Positions 48,210 through 59,885 of a DNA stretch of 64,000 nt are shown here, in pieces; positions within the stretch are counted from its first letter, which is position 1, and every line of letters begins with the position of its first letter. The DNA is from Patiria pectinifera (taxonomy: Eukaryota > Echinodermata > Asteroidea > Valvatida > Asterinidae): NCBI GenBank assembly GCA_029964075.1, contig CM057149.1, positions 5,962,465 through 6,026,464 on the forward strand. The letters run 5' to 3'. A model generated the notes under the pieces. That model did no database searches. It was not told the DNA's origin and was given only the letters and a program-made list of their open reading frames with translations. The position numbers and the translations under genes were made by a program.

Positions 48210-48310
48210 CATTGGCCTGATGATAGCTCAGTTGATAGCGCGCTGGTATGGTATCCCATACCAGCAATCAAAGTGTAGGTTAAAATCCTTGCTCTTTGTC
48301 AACTTTACAT
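48210..48310 (+). mobile_element. tRNA-like sequence (SINE head), right arm
   Basis: The mirror of 5400-5500. Box A 'tgatagctcagttgatagcg' and a weak box B 'ggttaaaatcc'. Confidence 0.5.
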
Positions 48311-49439
48311 GATATTGAATGATGAAACTCTATTCATGGGTTTTTTTTTATTTAATGGAAAATTTGCCAGTGATTACAACAGTGGATTAGTACATGTATC
48401 TAAAGAATCTCGCCACAGAGTGCCTTCCAACACTAAGTTTGTCAGTGTTAAAGGCAAGATACAACATTTGCAAACATCAAGAAACGAAATGATCAAATTA
48501 TAACAAAATATCTTACTGGACTGTTAGTGAATGACCGTTTAAAGCAAACTGTAAAATTGTGGCTCCTTGTGTGCTGACATTTTTAAGAAAACTTGTATTT
48601 TTCCAACGCTGGTCGGCTGACCATCGTGGGAGAAAACTGGCTTTTTTCAAAAACTGCTCCTAATTTTTCATCTTTAGTCATTCTGCATTAACTTTGCAAT
48701 TGATTACACATCTGTGAAGGGGTACAAGCCTGCTAGACTGATTCTCTGACCTTACAATTCCCAATGTCTATAAGTTGCAACGTCTCATATTAAGTGGGGT
48801 CACAGAAACAGACTACAAGAATATGGTTGATTTTCCAGCATCTCCGAATTCAAAACGTGAAACAAGCTGGTTTAACAATATTTTCTACAGCACACTAATC
48901 CTCCAAATTCATTTATTTTTGAAAATTGCAGCAAAAGCAAATGTTGTATATTCCCTTTAAAGTAGATTAGGATACATCTGGAAGAATATGTTACAAAACT
49001 TAACAAAAGCCTTCTTCGCTCGGATTATAAAACCTGGTTTTTATGGACAACCTCTACATCATGGCAAATAAACTGCATATTGAAAAAAAGATAGGCGAAT
49101 AATTATGTTGGATAACAATCATGTACCATCGATATTGAAATCATTACCACAATTTCAAGGTCAGACTTGTTCAATGCACAGCTCTCCACACAGCCTTCAT
49201 ATAAAAGTCTCCATGCTAATTCGGTTGTTGGCCAAAATAAAAGTGAAAGTTTGTTATGCTACGGTTCTTAGTAGAGAAATATCTACATTTCAGCATGGAA
49301 GTGCAAGTGCCCTTTCAAGAAATGCCCCCCCCCCCAACAAAATTGACCTTGCTACACCCATTGGAACTGCTAAATGCTAAGAAAGTAAAAGTGGGCACAG
49401 CAGAATTTTTTTGTTTTTTTGGAGAGGAGGAGTCCTTAC

Positions 49440-49512
49440 CATCCTTATCATCGCTGGCGAAGACCAATCCGATGCAGATCATCAGAACACCAATGCAGAA
49501 AAAAGTCTTCAT
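49440..49512 (-). CDS. Signal-peptide exon of a secreted protein (5' end only)
   Basis: On the minus strand, ATG at 49512 begins a typical signal peptide: a short basic start (MKTF), a hydrophobic core (IGVLMICIGLVFA) and a small-residue cleavage region (VFA|SDDKD). The open frame reaches a strong donor, ATG|gtaagg, at 49440/49439, leaving one base of a split codon. Downstream exons should lie to the left, but the inverted duplication begins at 49268, only 172 bp away, and I find no acceptor or continuation between them. The gene is either cut by the rearrangement or continues far away across the AUH arm. The product is unknown. Confidence 0.5.
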
Positions 49513-50034
49513 CTTGACAGAACTGTTCGGGAAAGTAGAGCAATTGCAACAGAAATAAGACGGAATTCAAGCAATAATTTGGTGTTACGTCACAGCTTTG
49601 ACCAATCACAAGTGTTCCTCTGGGCCTGATGAGTGGAACATTGGAAAACAAATTTCAAGATTATTTCTTCTTTAATTTCTCAAGTTTTCCCAAATTGTAT
49701 TTATTGTACTGGTATTCTTTGCATAAATAGGTGAAGCGAGGATCAGTTCCATATTATTTTTGAAAAGAATTTGCTTTGTTATAAAGTATGGTTCACTACC
49801 CCCAAGATTATTATTGTTTTTTTATTTATTAAGATTAAACAGTGACTTTTATTAACAAATTACATTTCTCAAATTCTATCCATTTTAAGGGGCCATTTAG
49901 AATTTTCAATGTTTTAAAATTTCGACTTTTTTTCCAAATTATTTTGACCCACCCAACCACCCCTAATTTCGATTAATAAAAACTGAACATGTACATGTAC
50001 ATGTACTTGAACACCATGTACATGTGTGTCTAGT

Positions 50035-50418
50035 TCAGTGACGGCGTGAAGTTGTCGGTCTTCCTCTTTTGCACTGGTGACCTTCAGTTTTCTTGTGTTT
50101 TTCCAGCTGATATGCTGTTGGGAATGACAGGTTGCAGTTTTGGAAGCCACTAAGATGACCGTGGTTTTGTCGTTTTCTGGACGAGGTAAATGACATGTGA
50201 CATACGAGGTTGTGCCTGTCACGTGAGGTAGCTGAGAAAAACATTCGCTCGTACCCCCGTTTGCAGGGCGGGGGGTACGAGCGAAAGAAAACATCAGGCT
50301 TGGGCCGGGCAGACACATCACAGGCTGCGGTCCTCGTAGTCTTGGAGTCCAGTGGTTGAATAGTCCAGTTTTTATAGCGATTGGATACACGTAGGCCTAC
50401 ATGACGTACATGTACCAT
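50035..50418 (-). pseudogene. Degenerate C2H2-finger-like open frame
   Basis: A 127-residue open frame whose C-terminal part (CNLSFPTAYQLEKHKKTEGH) resembles a C2H2 zinc finger but lacks the first cysteine of the pair. It is followed by a basic tail, KRGRPTTSRRH. It lies 200 bp downstream of the exon at 50624 on the same strand. It may be a decayed transposon gene or a chance frame. Confidence 0.25.
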
Positions 50419-50427
50419 ACACAGTGG

Positions 50428-50575
50428 CTACGCCACGGGGGGACAGCCCCACTGAGATTTTGAGTTTCTAAAAAAATTATCATTGATCTACATGACGCCC
50501 CCATAAAATGTTCCAGCCCCCCCCCCCCGCCCCCCTCCCCCTGAAAAATTCCTGGCTACGCCACTGGCCCCGGTT
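50428..50575. mobile_element. CAGTGGCGTAGCC-type MITE
   Basis: The ends read 'cagtggctacgccacgggg' and 'cctggctacgccactg'. The interior matches the copy at 53465-53618 ('tatcattgatctacatgacg'). A poly-C tract sits inside. Confidence 0.7.
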
Positions 50576-50623
50576 GACCATGCACACCATGGCTCGAACT
50601 ATAGTGTGATCCGGTACACTCAC

Positions 50624-50744
50624 TGGCCCCGTCCAGCTGTTGCTTCCCTGTCACTGTAGCGGTCCGCTCCCGCTTCAGTCCGGCCGTCTCTGCGAAGCGA
50701 AAGATCGTACCGTGCCCACTCGGTTCAACTAGAATCTTTGGCAT
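50624..50744 (-). CDS. Possible first coding exon, unknown protein
   Basis: On the minus strand, ATG at 50744 opens a 40-codon frame with GC-rich, gene-like codon use (MPKILVEPSGHGTIFRFAET...) that ends at a good donor, gcca|gtgagt. I do not recognise the protein and found no convincing next exon: the nearest downstream frame at 50418-50035 is weak, and a MITE lies between them. A real first exon is plausible but unproven. Confidence 0.35.
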
Positions 50745-52725
50745 ACTTGGTTCCCCCAGTTAGTGTTGTGAGACTCCGACACCGGTGTTGAAACCAAGGA
50801 AATGCCTGACGTTGGAGGAATCCCCACGAAGTTAAATAAACCAGTAAAGTCACTGAAAGCTCTGTTTCCCGCCAAATTCGTTATCATAGATAAAAATGTT
50901 GATTCTAATAAAGTTAATGAACTAATAGGAATGCAACAATAATTTCAGGAACGAATTGCAGGGCAGCTCCGTCGCACAGCCTTTAACGTTTCACCACATG
51001 AAACTTAGAACTGATAGACACATGGATAACAAGATAAGAGAACTGTTCAATTGCCTCATTGATGTTCTCCGAAGTCACCGTGTTAAAATTAGAAAAAGTT
51101 TTAACTATGTAAGGTTGTGAATCTTTTCTTTCAAAACTGAGGGAGGAATTATTGCAGTCATATTTATTTTATCGTCAATGTAAAATTGTGTCTTATTTCA
51201 TTTTGTTCCCGGGTATTTTCTTGTTGTTTCTTTAGTGTGTGTATTTAATGTGAGTGTAGACCTTTGTATGTCAACTAGGTTGTTTGTTTTTATGGTTTGC
51301 ATTTTTCTCTCTGGGGAATGGGATTGCTTTTGTTTCTCGGTTTTGTTTTGTTTTGTTTGTAATAATCTTTTTAGCCCGTTTGTCATTTATTCCCGTTATT
51401 GAGTCTGGTTGTTTGTTTTGTTTGTTTGTTTGTTTGTTTGTTTGTTGGGTTGTAAGAGTATTTATTTATTTGTTCGTTTTTATATTTTTGTATCTGTCTG
51501 GCTTGTCCAATGTTTCACTCTATGATTTTTTTACTGAGTCTTGTCTCATCTCCCCGTCTTGTCTCGTCTCGTCATGTCTCGTCATGTCTCGTCATGTCTC
51601 GTCTCGTATGATTTGTACAATTTACTTTTCAATAGTACTTTAATTTTTATGAATGGAATTTAAATCTGTTTTATTGGCAGGGGTTTGGATAAATGTCTGA
51701 TGACAATTGTTTTTTTTTTTACTTTTACATATCCGTGGCAGCCTGTCCAACTTTTAGCTTTTATTTTATGTTTTAAGATTTCAAATAAAATAATTGAATC
51801 AAATAAATCAAATAAAGTTTCTTCAAGTCTTTATTACGCTGGAGATTTCCCGATCGCAGTACATATGAGCGGCAGCCCAAATAATTACGATTTGTATACT
51901 AGTTTATCTGTAACAATAAAGAATTTTGGCCCCTGCACTTGAGGGTCTGTATTTGTAGAAGTGAAGGGTCCGTGTTCCTGAATTTGGATTTCTGAACAAA
52001 ACATTTGAATGGAATCTATATTGATATGGAGTGGAAGGAATCTGTTTTTTTGTTTTTTGTTTTTCAAAATGGCGATCGAGTGATCATCGTTGGAGGGAAA
52101 AATCACCTAAAAGTCATAGGTCAACCCCCCCCCCAAGAAAAAAGATTTCCAAAAAGGTAAAGAGGATTAATTCAGCTTTCATTTGATGTACGTTTTGATC
52201 ACCTGTGAGGGTTCAGAGTTTTTTCCCGATTTGTTTAAATTGGGGTATTTATCTTTGGTGCCTATGGGAATTTATGCATTGGTGTGCACCTTTAAACGGA
52301 GTGCTGTAAATTCAGGGATCGCATCAACAACTACTTTTGAATCACACAGTCATGTTTGTGTACCATACTTTCCCACACATAAACTTTTCATCTGGAAGGC
52401 TCATGTCACGGAATGTCCAATTAAATTGTTTAGAAATTATGTTGAAAATAACATATCTTCATGGATTCCCAGCACAACTCCTCACAATAAGCCCAGTGTT
52501 AACAATAGTTCTCGTTGTGGGTCTGAAAATGAAAATTGTCGGTTTGTGTATTATGAATATGATCAAGTGAAATTATTTATGCAGTATTTTGCCCATTTCC
52601 CTCAAAATTGCATATTGTAATATTGTACATTTTTATCAATTTGCTGGAATATGTGATACCTCACCAACAAGTATCTTTGAACGAAATTCAATCAGAATAT
52701 TTATCAATTTTTTATTTTTTTTTAG
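50745..52725. other. Mostly AT-rich, no gene recognised
   Basis: Apart from the simple repeats at 51411-51606 I see no conserved protein or repeat structure. A 145-codon open frame at 52183-52620 has no recognisable motif and no supporting splice or poly(A) signals, so I do not call it. Confidence 0.4.
51540..51606. repeat. GTCTCGTCAT microsatellite
   Basis: About six copies of the 10-mer 'gtctcgtcat' and its shortened form 'gtctc'. A (tttg)n run precedes it at 51411-51446. Confidence 0.8.
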
Positions 52726-52841
52726 TTGTTGTGTTACTTGTTGGTGTCCCTGCCACGCTGTACGATGGCGTAGACGTGCGTTATGCACGTGGATTGTTTA
52801 CTTTCGTCTTGACGGGGACTTTACTGAATAGAGTCTGGTGA
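52726..52841 (+). CDS. Possible terminal exon, membrane-type C-terminus
   Basis: A long pyrimidine tract ending tttttttttag at 52725 is followed by an open frame encoding a hydrophobic segment (VVLLVGVPATLYDG) and a short tail, ending in TGA at 52839. An AATAAA lies at 52863-52868. The signals fit a last exon, but no upstream exon was identified. Confidence 0.2.
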
Positions 52842-53464
52842 CTGTACATAGAAATTTCTTTGAATAAAAGTCGAATCGTTCATTCATGTGCACTTGTTAT
52901 GCAAAGCAGGGGCAGTGGTTCAAGGATATCTATGTCGACGTGCAGAAAGTGTGCAAGAACGCGACTTGAATGCTTTAATGCGTTCACAATACAACGAAGC
53001 TGTTTAGTTATTTCACTGTGTGACACAGTGAGAAATTTTGGAATCATAATGGCGTCAGCGATACTTGCTGGGGAGCTCTTGCGTACGACTTTCTGTACTT
53101 ACTGTTGTTTCCAGGACAATTGTGTGTACGGTAACCCGACGTACCCAGATTTTTAAAGACGAAATTGCCGACCTCAAACTTGTTAGTGCCATATTTGGCA
53201 ACTATAATTATGTGCGTTATTAGTTTAATTAAACAAATGAACAGGTTAATTAAACACCGTCCCATTGAAGGTACCTAAAGTAAACATAACAGCATAGAAG
53301 ACCGACAGACAAACATAAAATGTTACAAAATACACATATTTGTCTGGATAATTTTTTAGGGCGTTACCGGCAAGTTAACACAAACTTGGTGTCAAACAGA
53401 TCATGGGAGTTACTTTCCTTTGACTTTTCATACAAGTTTACATAAACTTTAACTGTATGACCTG

Positions 53465-53618
53465 CAGTGGCGTAGCCACGGGGAGGGCGCCCCCAGTCTC
53501 GCCTCCCCCACTGAAATTTTGAGTTTCTAAATTTTTTATCATTGATCTACATGACGCCCCCATTAAATGTTCCAGCCCCCCAGCGCCGCCACTGGAAAAT
53601 TCCTGGCTACGCCACTGA
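53465..53618. mobile_element. CAGTGGCGTAGCC-type MITE, second copy
   Basis: A 154 bp element with near-perfect inverted ends CAGTGGCGTAGCCA and GGCTACGCCACTG and the same interior as 50428-50575. No clear target duplication. Confidence 0.75.
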
Positions 53619-53744
53619 CAGTACAAAGCTTGACTGGTTCCTATACCCCCATAGATTTGTGCATAAAACTCAATTGGGAAAGAACCCCATGTCTGGCCAT
53701 CACTTTTCACCCTGTGCACAAACCCTATGAGACTGGTCTGAAAA

Positions 53745-54085
53745 TAGCCCCATAAATGTGGCCAATTTACTGGACTACCTCCGTAAATAAAGGCCACTCT
53801 TCCACCATGTACAAAAACATGTCGAACTTTGTCAAATTTGGATTTTCACATTTAGGCATAGTTTGTAGTTTACTTTTGCTTGAGAAGCATACTCACCCTC
53901 TTTATAGGCTTATCAGAAAGTGCTGCCTTTTTCAGATGTCTAGTTTTCGTGAAATTTCATGTTGAAATTTTGATACGCAAACGTATGCAAACGAATCTGG
54001 AAATTTCACGAAGAATATATAGACATCTGAAAAAGGCAGCACTTTATTTACGGAGGTAGTCCAGTAAATTGGCCACATGGGGCTA
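53745..54085. mobile_element. Mutator-like MITE with 9-bp target duplication
   Basis: A 341 bp element with ends TAGCCCCATAAATGTGGCC and GGCCACATGGGGCTA, flanked by gtctgaaaa (53736-53744 and 54086-54094). It shares the core with 38198-38684 but its right end is internally shortened. Confidence 0.88.
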
Positions 54086-54926
54086 GTCTGAAAAGTGTTT
54101 TCTCAGCAAATACTTCAGTATTTTCCCAGCTAATTTTGACTTTTTTAGGACATAAATTATTACTTTGTGATGGCTGAGACGGAGAGGTAATTGAAGGGAA
54201 AAATTAGTGATGGCCAGATATGGGAATCTTTCCCTGATTTTGTCATCCATATCCATGAAGCAGTGCGATTGTCAAAAAGTTTATATTTTCAAAAGAACAC
54301 AAAATTAATGCGTGGATACTTACTTATTAAAGATTTGCTGGTCTGAAAGTGAAACGTAAGAACTTGATACTCTCCGCAGCTTTTTCGAAGGCTACAGCAC
54401 TACCAGTTGACAGATACAGAGACACACCCAGATTTATACGGCATCGACCACAGACCTCGATAAAAATTATTATAAAAGCCAAGTCCATTGAAAAAAGGGG
54501 GTTCGACGAAGTCGTCCAAATCAAGACCGGCTTGAATTAAGTTTAAAGCAAAATGACAGTGACAAATCGCACCATAAGTTTCTTTCAGCAGTAACTGTTA
54601 TCTTTAGACATTCATAAGAAACAAAACAGTAGCGAATCACTCCCTCCCTTATTAACTTAAGGATTCCACTTACCCCTCAGTCAAAACTTAAAGTCGACGT
54701 TTTGCTTGGCGAAGAATGCAAGCTTTAGGATATGTTTTAATATGCCGTCTTTGTATCAAATGAAAAGGTTTGCAACAGCATGATGGATGGCGAGTTGCAT
54801 TGTCAGGCAAATTTCAACCCACGTTATTGACGCTGTCTGATCTTTTCCCTATTCCCGATCCGAGTTCAATTGTATTATTTAGTGACCCGAAAGTCATTCG
54901 CTCCCCATCGCAGTTTGTCCTGGGAA

Positions 54927-55360
54927 GCGTAATTTTTATTCCTAGGAGGGTTAGGGGCAATGTCATGAATACTTCATGTTTATCCATGAGAACGGACAAT
55001 GACATCAACAGCATTGTTGTTAGTTACTCAACTAGTTACAATACATAAATATAACATAAACACCCACAGCTAGTCAATGATGCTCTATAATTTTAAAGAA
55101 CGGTTGTCGTCGAGCTACCACGCAGTAGCCTGGTGGATAGCGAGATGAGCTATGGATACAAAGATCCCTGGTTCGAGTCCATGTCATCGCTGCAAATGTT
55201 CATCAGCTATTTTTCTTCTCCAAATTTATCACTGAGATAATTTTAAATTAAGGGAAAAATAAAACGAGAACCTAAGTCTTGCAATGATTCAAAGGAAAAA
55301 CTGAATTATTCATGATTGCCCCTAACCCTCCTAGGGAAAAAATTACGCGTCCTGCGTACG
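54927..55360. mobile_element. MITE-like inverted pair containing a tRNA-like segment
   Basis: 'cctaggagggttaggggcaa' near 54942 and 'ttgcccctaaccctcctagg' near 55317 are exact reverse complements, and the similarity extends outward to 'gcgtaattttt'. Between them lies a tRNA-like stretch (55127-55200) with 'tagcctggtggatagcg' and box B 'ggttcgagtcc'. Confidence 0.6.
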
Positions 55361-56149
55361 TCATCACTGAAGCCCGTTTTTCTTTTCATGCAACAAAAGG
55401 TCTATAACGGTGAAGGAGCGCAGCTTAAACTATTCACCTCCAAACTTTTCGATTGCTTTAATAATGGTTTAATTTTAATGGTTGAATTATGGTGAATTCG
55501 AGGCCTTTCAGGTGGAAGCCATGCATCAGTGCAATTGAATGTATGGTCCTTGAGACCAAAATAATATTAACGCGGCTTGCATTGCATTCAAAATTTGCAT
55601 GCTGACTCGGAGTGCGTGTAAAAGCTGGTCCAATTTTGGGGTACCCCAAAAACGGTACAATACGTTACCATATCCCTGCATATTGTTTCAACATTTCTTT
55701 TTGAAAATATTATATGCTTCTGTAAAGAGTCCTCCAGAAGGGTGCCTTCTTACATTAAATTTAAAGCTCATTCGATCATTTTTTTCACCGGACACTTGGC
55801 CTCCGTAAAATCAAATAGTGGGGGAGTTTTTGTGACCAATGTCCCCATTTTCAGGCAGTATTGTATGGGTTTTGGGACTTGGTTTTCGTATTCCTCGTTT
55901 ATATCCAAAATAGCTATACCATTATTGGGATATGGTTACTTCTAAAAAATAGTAAGATACTTAAGGGCATTTTGTTGTTTCTTGAGGGGGCACGTTACTG
56001 TTCGAGGGGGCACATTTATGGCCGCAAAAGGGGCACTTGGGAAAATCGGGGGGGGGGGGGCAAATTCTCCCAGCGCCCCCCCCCCCCGGTTCCGCCGCCC
56101 CTGGATCATTATAAAGAAAATAAACTCTGAAAGCTGCATGAAGATTTCA

Positions 56150-56515
56150 CCCGCCGACGTGAACATGTCTGTCTGCATGTATAGTTGCATCTATACTACA
56201 ATAACGAAAATTTGGAGGGCGCTGCCATTTTCCCGTCCGGTCTCCCGTCCTCATCGCGCGCGTTGGCTACGGGGGAAGCGGAACGGGGACCGGCTATTTT
56301 CCACCCTATTTCCCATAATTCCCTTCCCCATTGGGCCTCGCCGGCCATCTTGCGTACGGGCCGGATAATTGACGTGCCACGTATACGTTCGTTATGAGCG
56401 CTGAGCATGCAGCGCATGCAACTTGCATGCCCCACATTTCTTCAGCACAGCGTTGTTGACATGGTTGATGTATATCTGTTCCTTGCTCCAGTTTTCTCTT
56501 TGAACGGTAAGTCTC
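56150..56515 (+). promoter_or_regulatory. CpG-rich candidate promoter or first exon
   Basis: A sharp local rise in GC and CpG, CCAT motifs (gctgccattttcccgtcc, gccatcttgcgtacgggcc), and an apparent splice donor, gaacg|gtaagt, at about 56507. It could be the promoter and untranslated first exon of a plus-strand gene, or the end of a transposon. No coding exon follows in the window. Confidence 0.25.
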
Positions 56516-56519
56516 ACTT

Positions 56520-59500
56520 ATAGTCAGGGATGTTAGGGCGTTATAGGGGCCGTTTGGTTCAGTTTCTTCCAAAAGCACCAAATTTGGCACAGATGTCAGT
56601 CATACCAAACTATTTCGATTTTTGACGGGCGCCAAGACGGGCGCCTACGGCCGCCATATATTGGCAAAATCCAATAATGCCCACCGGGGTCAGAGGTCAA
56701 TCGAACTAAACGAGCTAGAATCATAAATAATACCACTTTTCAGGTATTTTCGGGGTCGAGCAATCTGAATCTGATGTTATTTTAATGATTTGAGGCAAGA
56801 CAGATGCCTCAAGGGACCGCCATATTGGCAAAATCCAAAATGGCCGCCACATACCGCAGTTAAAAAACTTAACTAGCTAGAATCATAAGTAATACAACTT
56901 TGGAGGGGTTTTCGGTGGCAACGAATCTGAATCTGAGGTTATTTTAATGATTTGATGCCAGACGGATGCCCCGGGGGCCATATTAAAAAAATCCAAAATG
57001 GCCGCCAGCCAAGTAAGAGGTCAGTCACAGTTAAAAACTAAACGAGCTAGAATTATTAATAATACCATTTTACATGGATTTTCAGGGTCGGAGAATCTGA
57101 ATCTATTGTTTTATTATAGATTGTATGTCACATTTTGCCTTAAAGGTCATTAAGGATTGGACTTATCAATAAAGATTATTGTTCGAACTATTTTCATTTA
57201 AATATTTAGAGATGATGTCTGCAGTGACAAAATGCTATATGCCGCTGTGTGCGTTTAAATGGAGCTGTTCATTTGTAGAGGACCTTGCATATATAGAAAC
57301 CTAATGTAATTGCATTTCAACCTTCCTTTTGCATGAGGCAGCCGCAGTGCCACATGTCACTGAAGCATCATTGAGAGTTGGTCCATAGTGATTGCCATGT
57401 ACTGGTACCATCTTTGTGCCAGCCCCACACGATGAAGTCAGGAATTTCCTGCTGGACCGAGGTAGCCTGTAGTAGTAGCGGTTGCTTTACATGTTCAAAC
57501 AGCACGGCAGGTAGCTGGGATGCTTCCGACAAGCTGCTTCCAGTAGTGAAGAAGCGATGTCTGGCCCCTATGATACCTACAGTTGCACCACACCCCTTGT
57601 GCTCTGCATGAAATGGCGAAGCAAGTTGTGTCGCACCATGTTAGGCTTTGGAAGAAGGGTGGTGCCAAGGACTTTGTCAGACCGAGATCGGAGTAGATGC
57701 TTTAGACTAGTATGTTACTGTACGTTTCACCACTTCTGAAGCCCACCCAGATCTCCAATAGGCCAAGGATCTCCAAAACAAGCCTTGAAATGATCTCGAA
57801 AGTGATCGCAGTGACTCGACTCTCAATCCTTCACTGGCTCAGTGGGTCGCATATCAAGTTACTCCGGTGCACCCATAAGATGTGGATGCAGCCTTGTCTA
57901 GGTATAGGGCGTACATCCCGATTTTGGCATGGGGCTTTGCCGACTCGTTTGCTAGCACTGAGTTAATTGTATCCCAACCAGGTGAGGGTGTCACCATCAG
58001 CAAACTTGTTATGATGTGTCGAAGAAGTCAAGCTTGATGAGCCCGCCTCACTGCAGGGTTCTCATGCGAGAAATGGATATTTACGGTTTGGGCATATTAC
58101 TGGAACTCACCAAGTGAGAGGTTCACTGAGCCTTGGTTATCTGTGATCAACATCTTGGGTGGTGAAGACAATGAAACGACCGTTGGTTGATAGCTCCACC
58201 CATCCTCAGCATGGCGGGTACACACCACACGCGCCTATACATCCTTACAATAACTTAGGACAATTTTCTCGCTCCAATCTAAGATTGTTTCTGTGGTATG
58301 CGTAGAAAAGTCAAACTGTCCGACATGTGCAGCTAATGAGAAAAGGGTTTTTTATGGAATGACGCACCAGATACACCAGGTTTGACCGAAATGATCTCGA
58401 GTGGTAAACTTGACATCAAATAATTAAAATAACATCAGAATCAGACATTTGGACCCCCCCCCCAAAAAAACCCATTGTATTGTTTTAACTGCGAGTACCT
58501 CAAACCTGGGTGGCGGCCATTTTTTTTCAAAAATGGCGGCTCCTAGAGCAGTGATGTAGTGCCTTGATGCTGGGCCTTGGCCTTAAGGCTGCCATAAGGC
58601 TGGACTTTAGGGCCTTGGCCTTGGCCTCGAGGCTTGAGGGCAAAAGCCTTGGCCTTGGCCTTTAGGGATCAGTGCCTTTCAATTTTGAGTCAAGGCTCTT
58701 CAAGGCCCATAGATTTTGGCATTTTCCAGATAAATCTGTTTGAAATGTTGCTGTTACCATTTTAATCGTGTTACCATGGAGGAGAGAAACACCCTATAGA
58801 TTTGTGTGTTGAGAACACTTCCACTTTTATAGCATCATATTTTGTTACCGTTGTAGTAGACTTGCTGCAACAATATTCTCAGTTCACTTGTGGGGCTAAT
58901 GAGATGATCACTTAAATTGTATACAATTATGGAATAGATCTGATTGGTTGTATATGTCTCCCTGATAAGTGCTAAAGATTTGCATGTATCTGTTTTAGAT
59001 AATGCTAATATTTCTGACCATGTTGGCCCAGCAAATAAAAAATTCCCAAATCAGTTTCTTGGATCGCCCTTTTGTTACACTCGGGAGAATTGTGCGTCAA
59101 TATATCGTTATTTTGTTTTAGTTAAACCATATTCATGAAGACCTGAACTTATACTTTAATAGATACAATGCAGTCATAAAACAGTGTATGCGAGCATGTT
59201 GATTGCAATTAAAGACAAGTTGTTCTTCTTAATGAGCGATTCGTGATGAGGTGTCATGTGACTATAATTAGTTCTATATTAGTGGTCATTTTATAAAACA
59301 AGGCCTTGGCCTTAGCCTTGAGGGTTAAACCTTGGCCTTGGCCTCGGCCTCGAGGCTTGAGGGTCAAAGCCTTGGCCTTGGCCTTGAGGTCAAAGCCTTG
59401 GCCTTGAGGGTCAAAGCCTTTGCTCCAACACTGTCCTAGAGCATCTGCCTTGCCTCGAATCATTAAAATGACATCATATTTAGATTCTGTGACCCCGAAG

Positions 59501-59885
59501 ACCCATAAAAGGTGGTATTATTTAAGATTTTAGCTCGTTATTTTCTTAACTGTGATATATGTGGCGGCCATTTTGGATTTTGCCAATATGGCGGTCCCTT
59601 GGGGCATCTGTTTTGCCTCAAATCGTTAAAATAACATCAGATTCAGATTGCTTGACCCCGAAAATACCTGAAAAGTGGTATTATTTATGATTCTAGCTCA
59701 TTTAGTTCAATTGACCTCTGACCCGGTTGGCGGCCATATTGGATTTTGCCAATATGGCGGCCCCGTGGGGCGCCCGTCTTGGCGCCCGTCAAAAATCGAA
59801 ATAGTATGGTATGACTGACATCTGTGCCAAATTTGGTGCTTTTGGAAGAAACTGAACCAAAATATCCCTAAGACCCCCGACTATT
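56520..59885. mobile_element. Second long-TIR element with subterminal arrays
   Basis: The inverted ends share 'ttggttcagtttcttccaaa', 'ttggcacagatgtcagtcat' and 'cgccaagacgggcgcc'. Inside each end lie two to three tandem units of about 190 bp containing 'ccaatatggcggcc' and 'ctagctcgtttagtt', in inverted orientation (left 56630-57110; right about 58390-58540 and 59450-59790). There is no clear target duplication. The interior (57.2-58.3 kb) has no recognised gene. A hAT element interrupts the right array. Confidence 0.7.
58549..59433. mobile_element. hAT-type element with TTGGCC arrays, 885 bp
   Basis: The ends CAGTGATG and CCAACACTG are flanked by an exact 8-bp duplication, TCCTAGAG (58541-58548 and 59434-59441). 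Arrays of 'ccttggcc' lie just inside both ends (58570-58680 and 59300-59420). Removing it restores a continuous 190-bp unit of the surrounding element, which confirms the insertion. It has no transposase. Confidence 0.88.

Larger units (their letters stand above)
37116..49268 (+). repeat. Right arm of the 12-kb inverted duplication
   Basis: The mirror of 4449-16791. Differences: an extra segment of about 475 bp (37373-37847) and an inserted hairpin in intron 1, a complete MITE at 38198-38684, no 834-bp insertion at 41864, a shorter G-rich minisatellite, and a longer GACTTGTGA-type array. Confidence 0.95.

Noticed and set aside
52183..52620. 145-codon plus-strand open frame
   Set aside because: No conserved motif, codon pattern or splice or poly(A) support was found; AT-rich sequence makes such frames by chance.
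55127..55200. Functional tRNA gene
   Set aside because: Boxes A and B are present but the acceptor stem does not pair, and it lies inside a MITE-like inverted pair.
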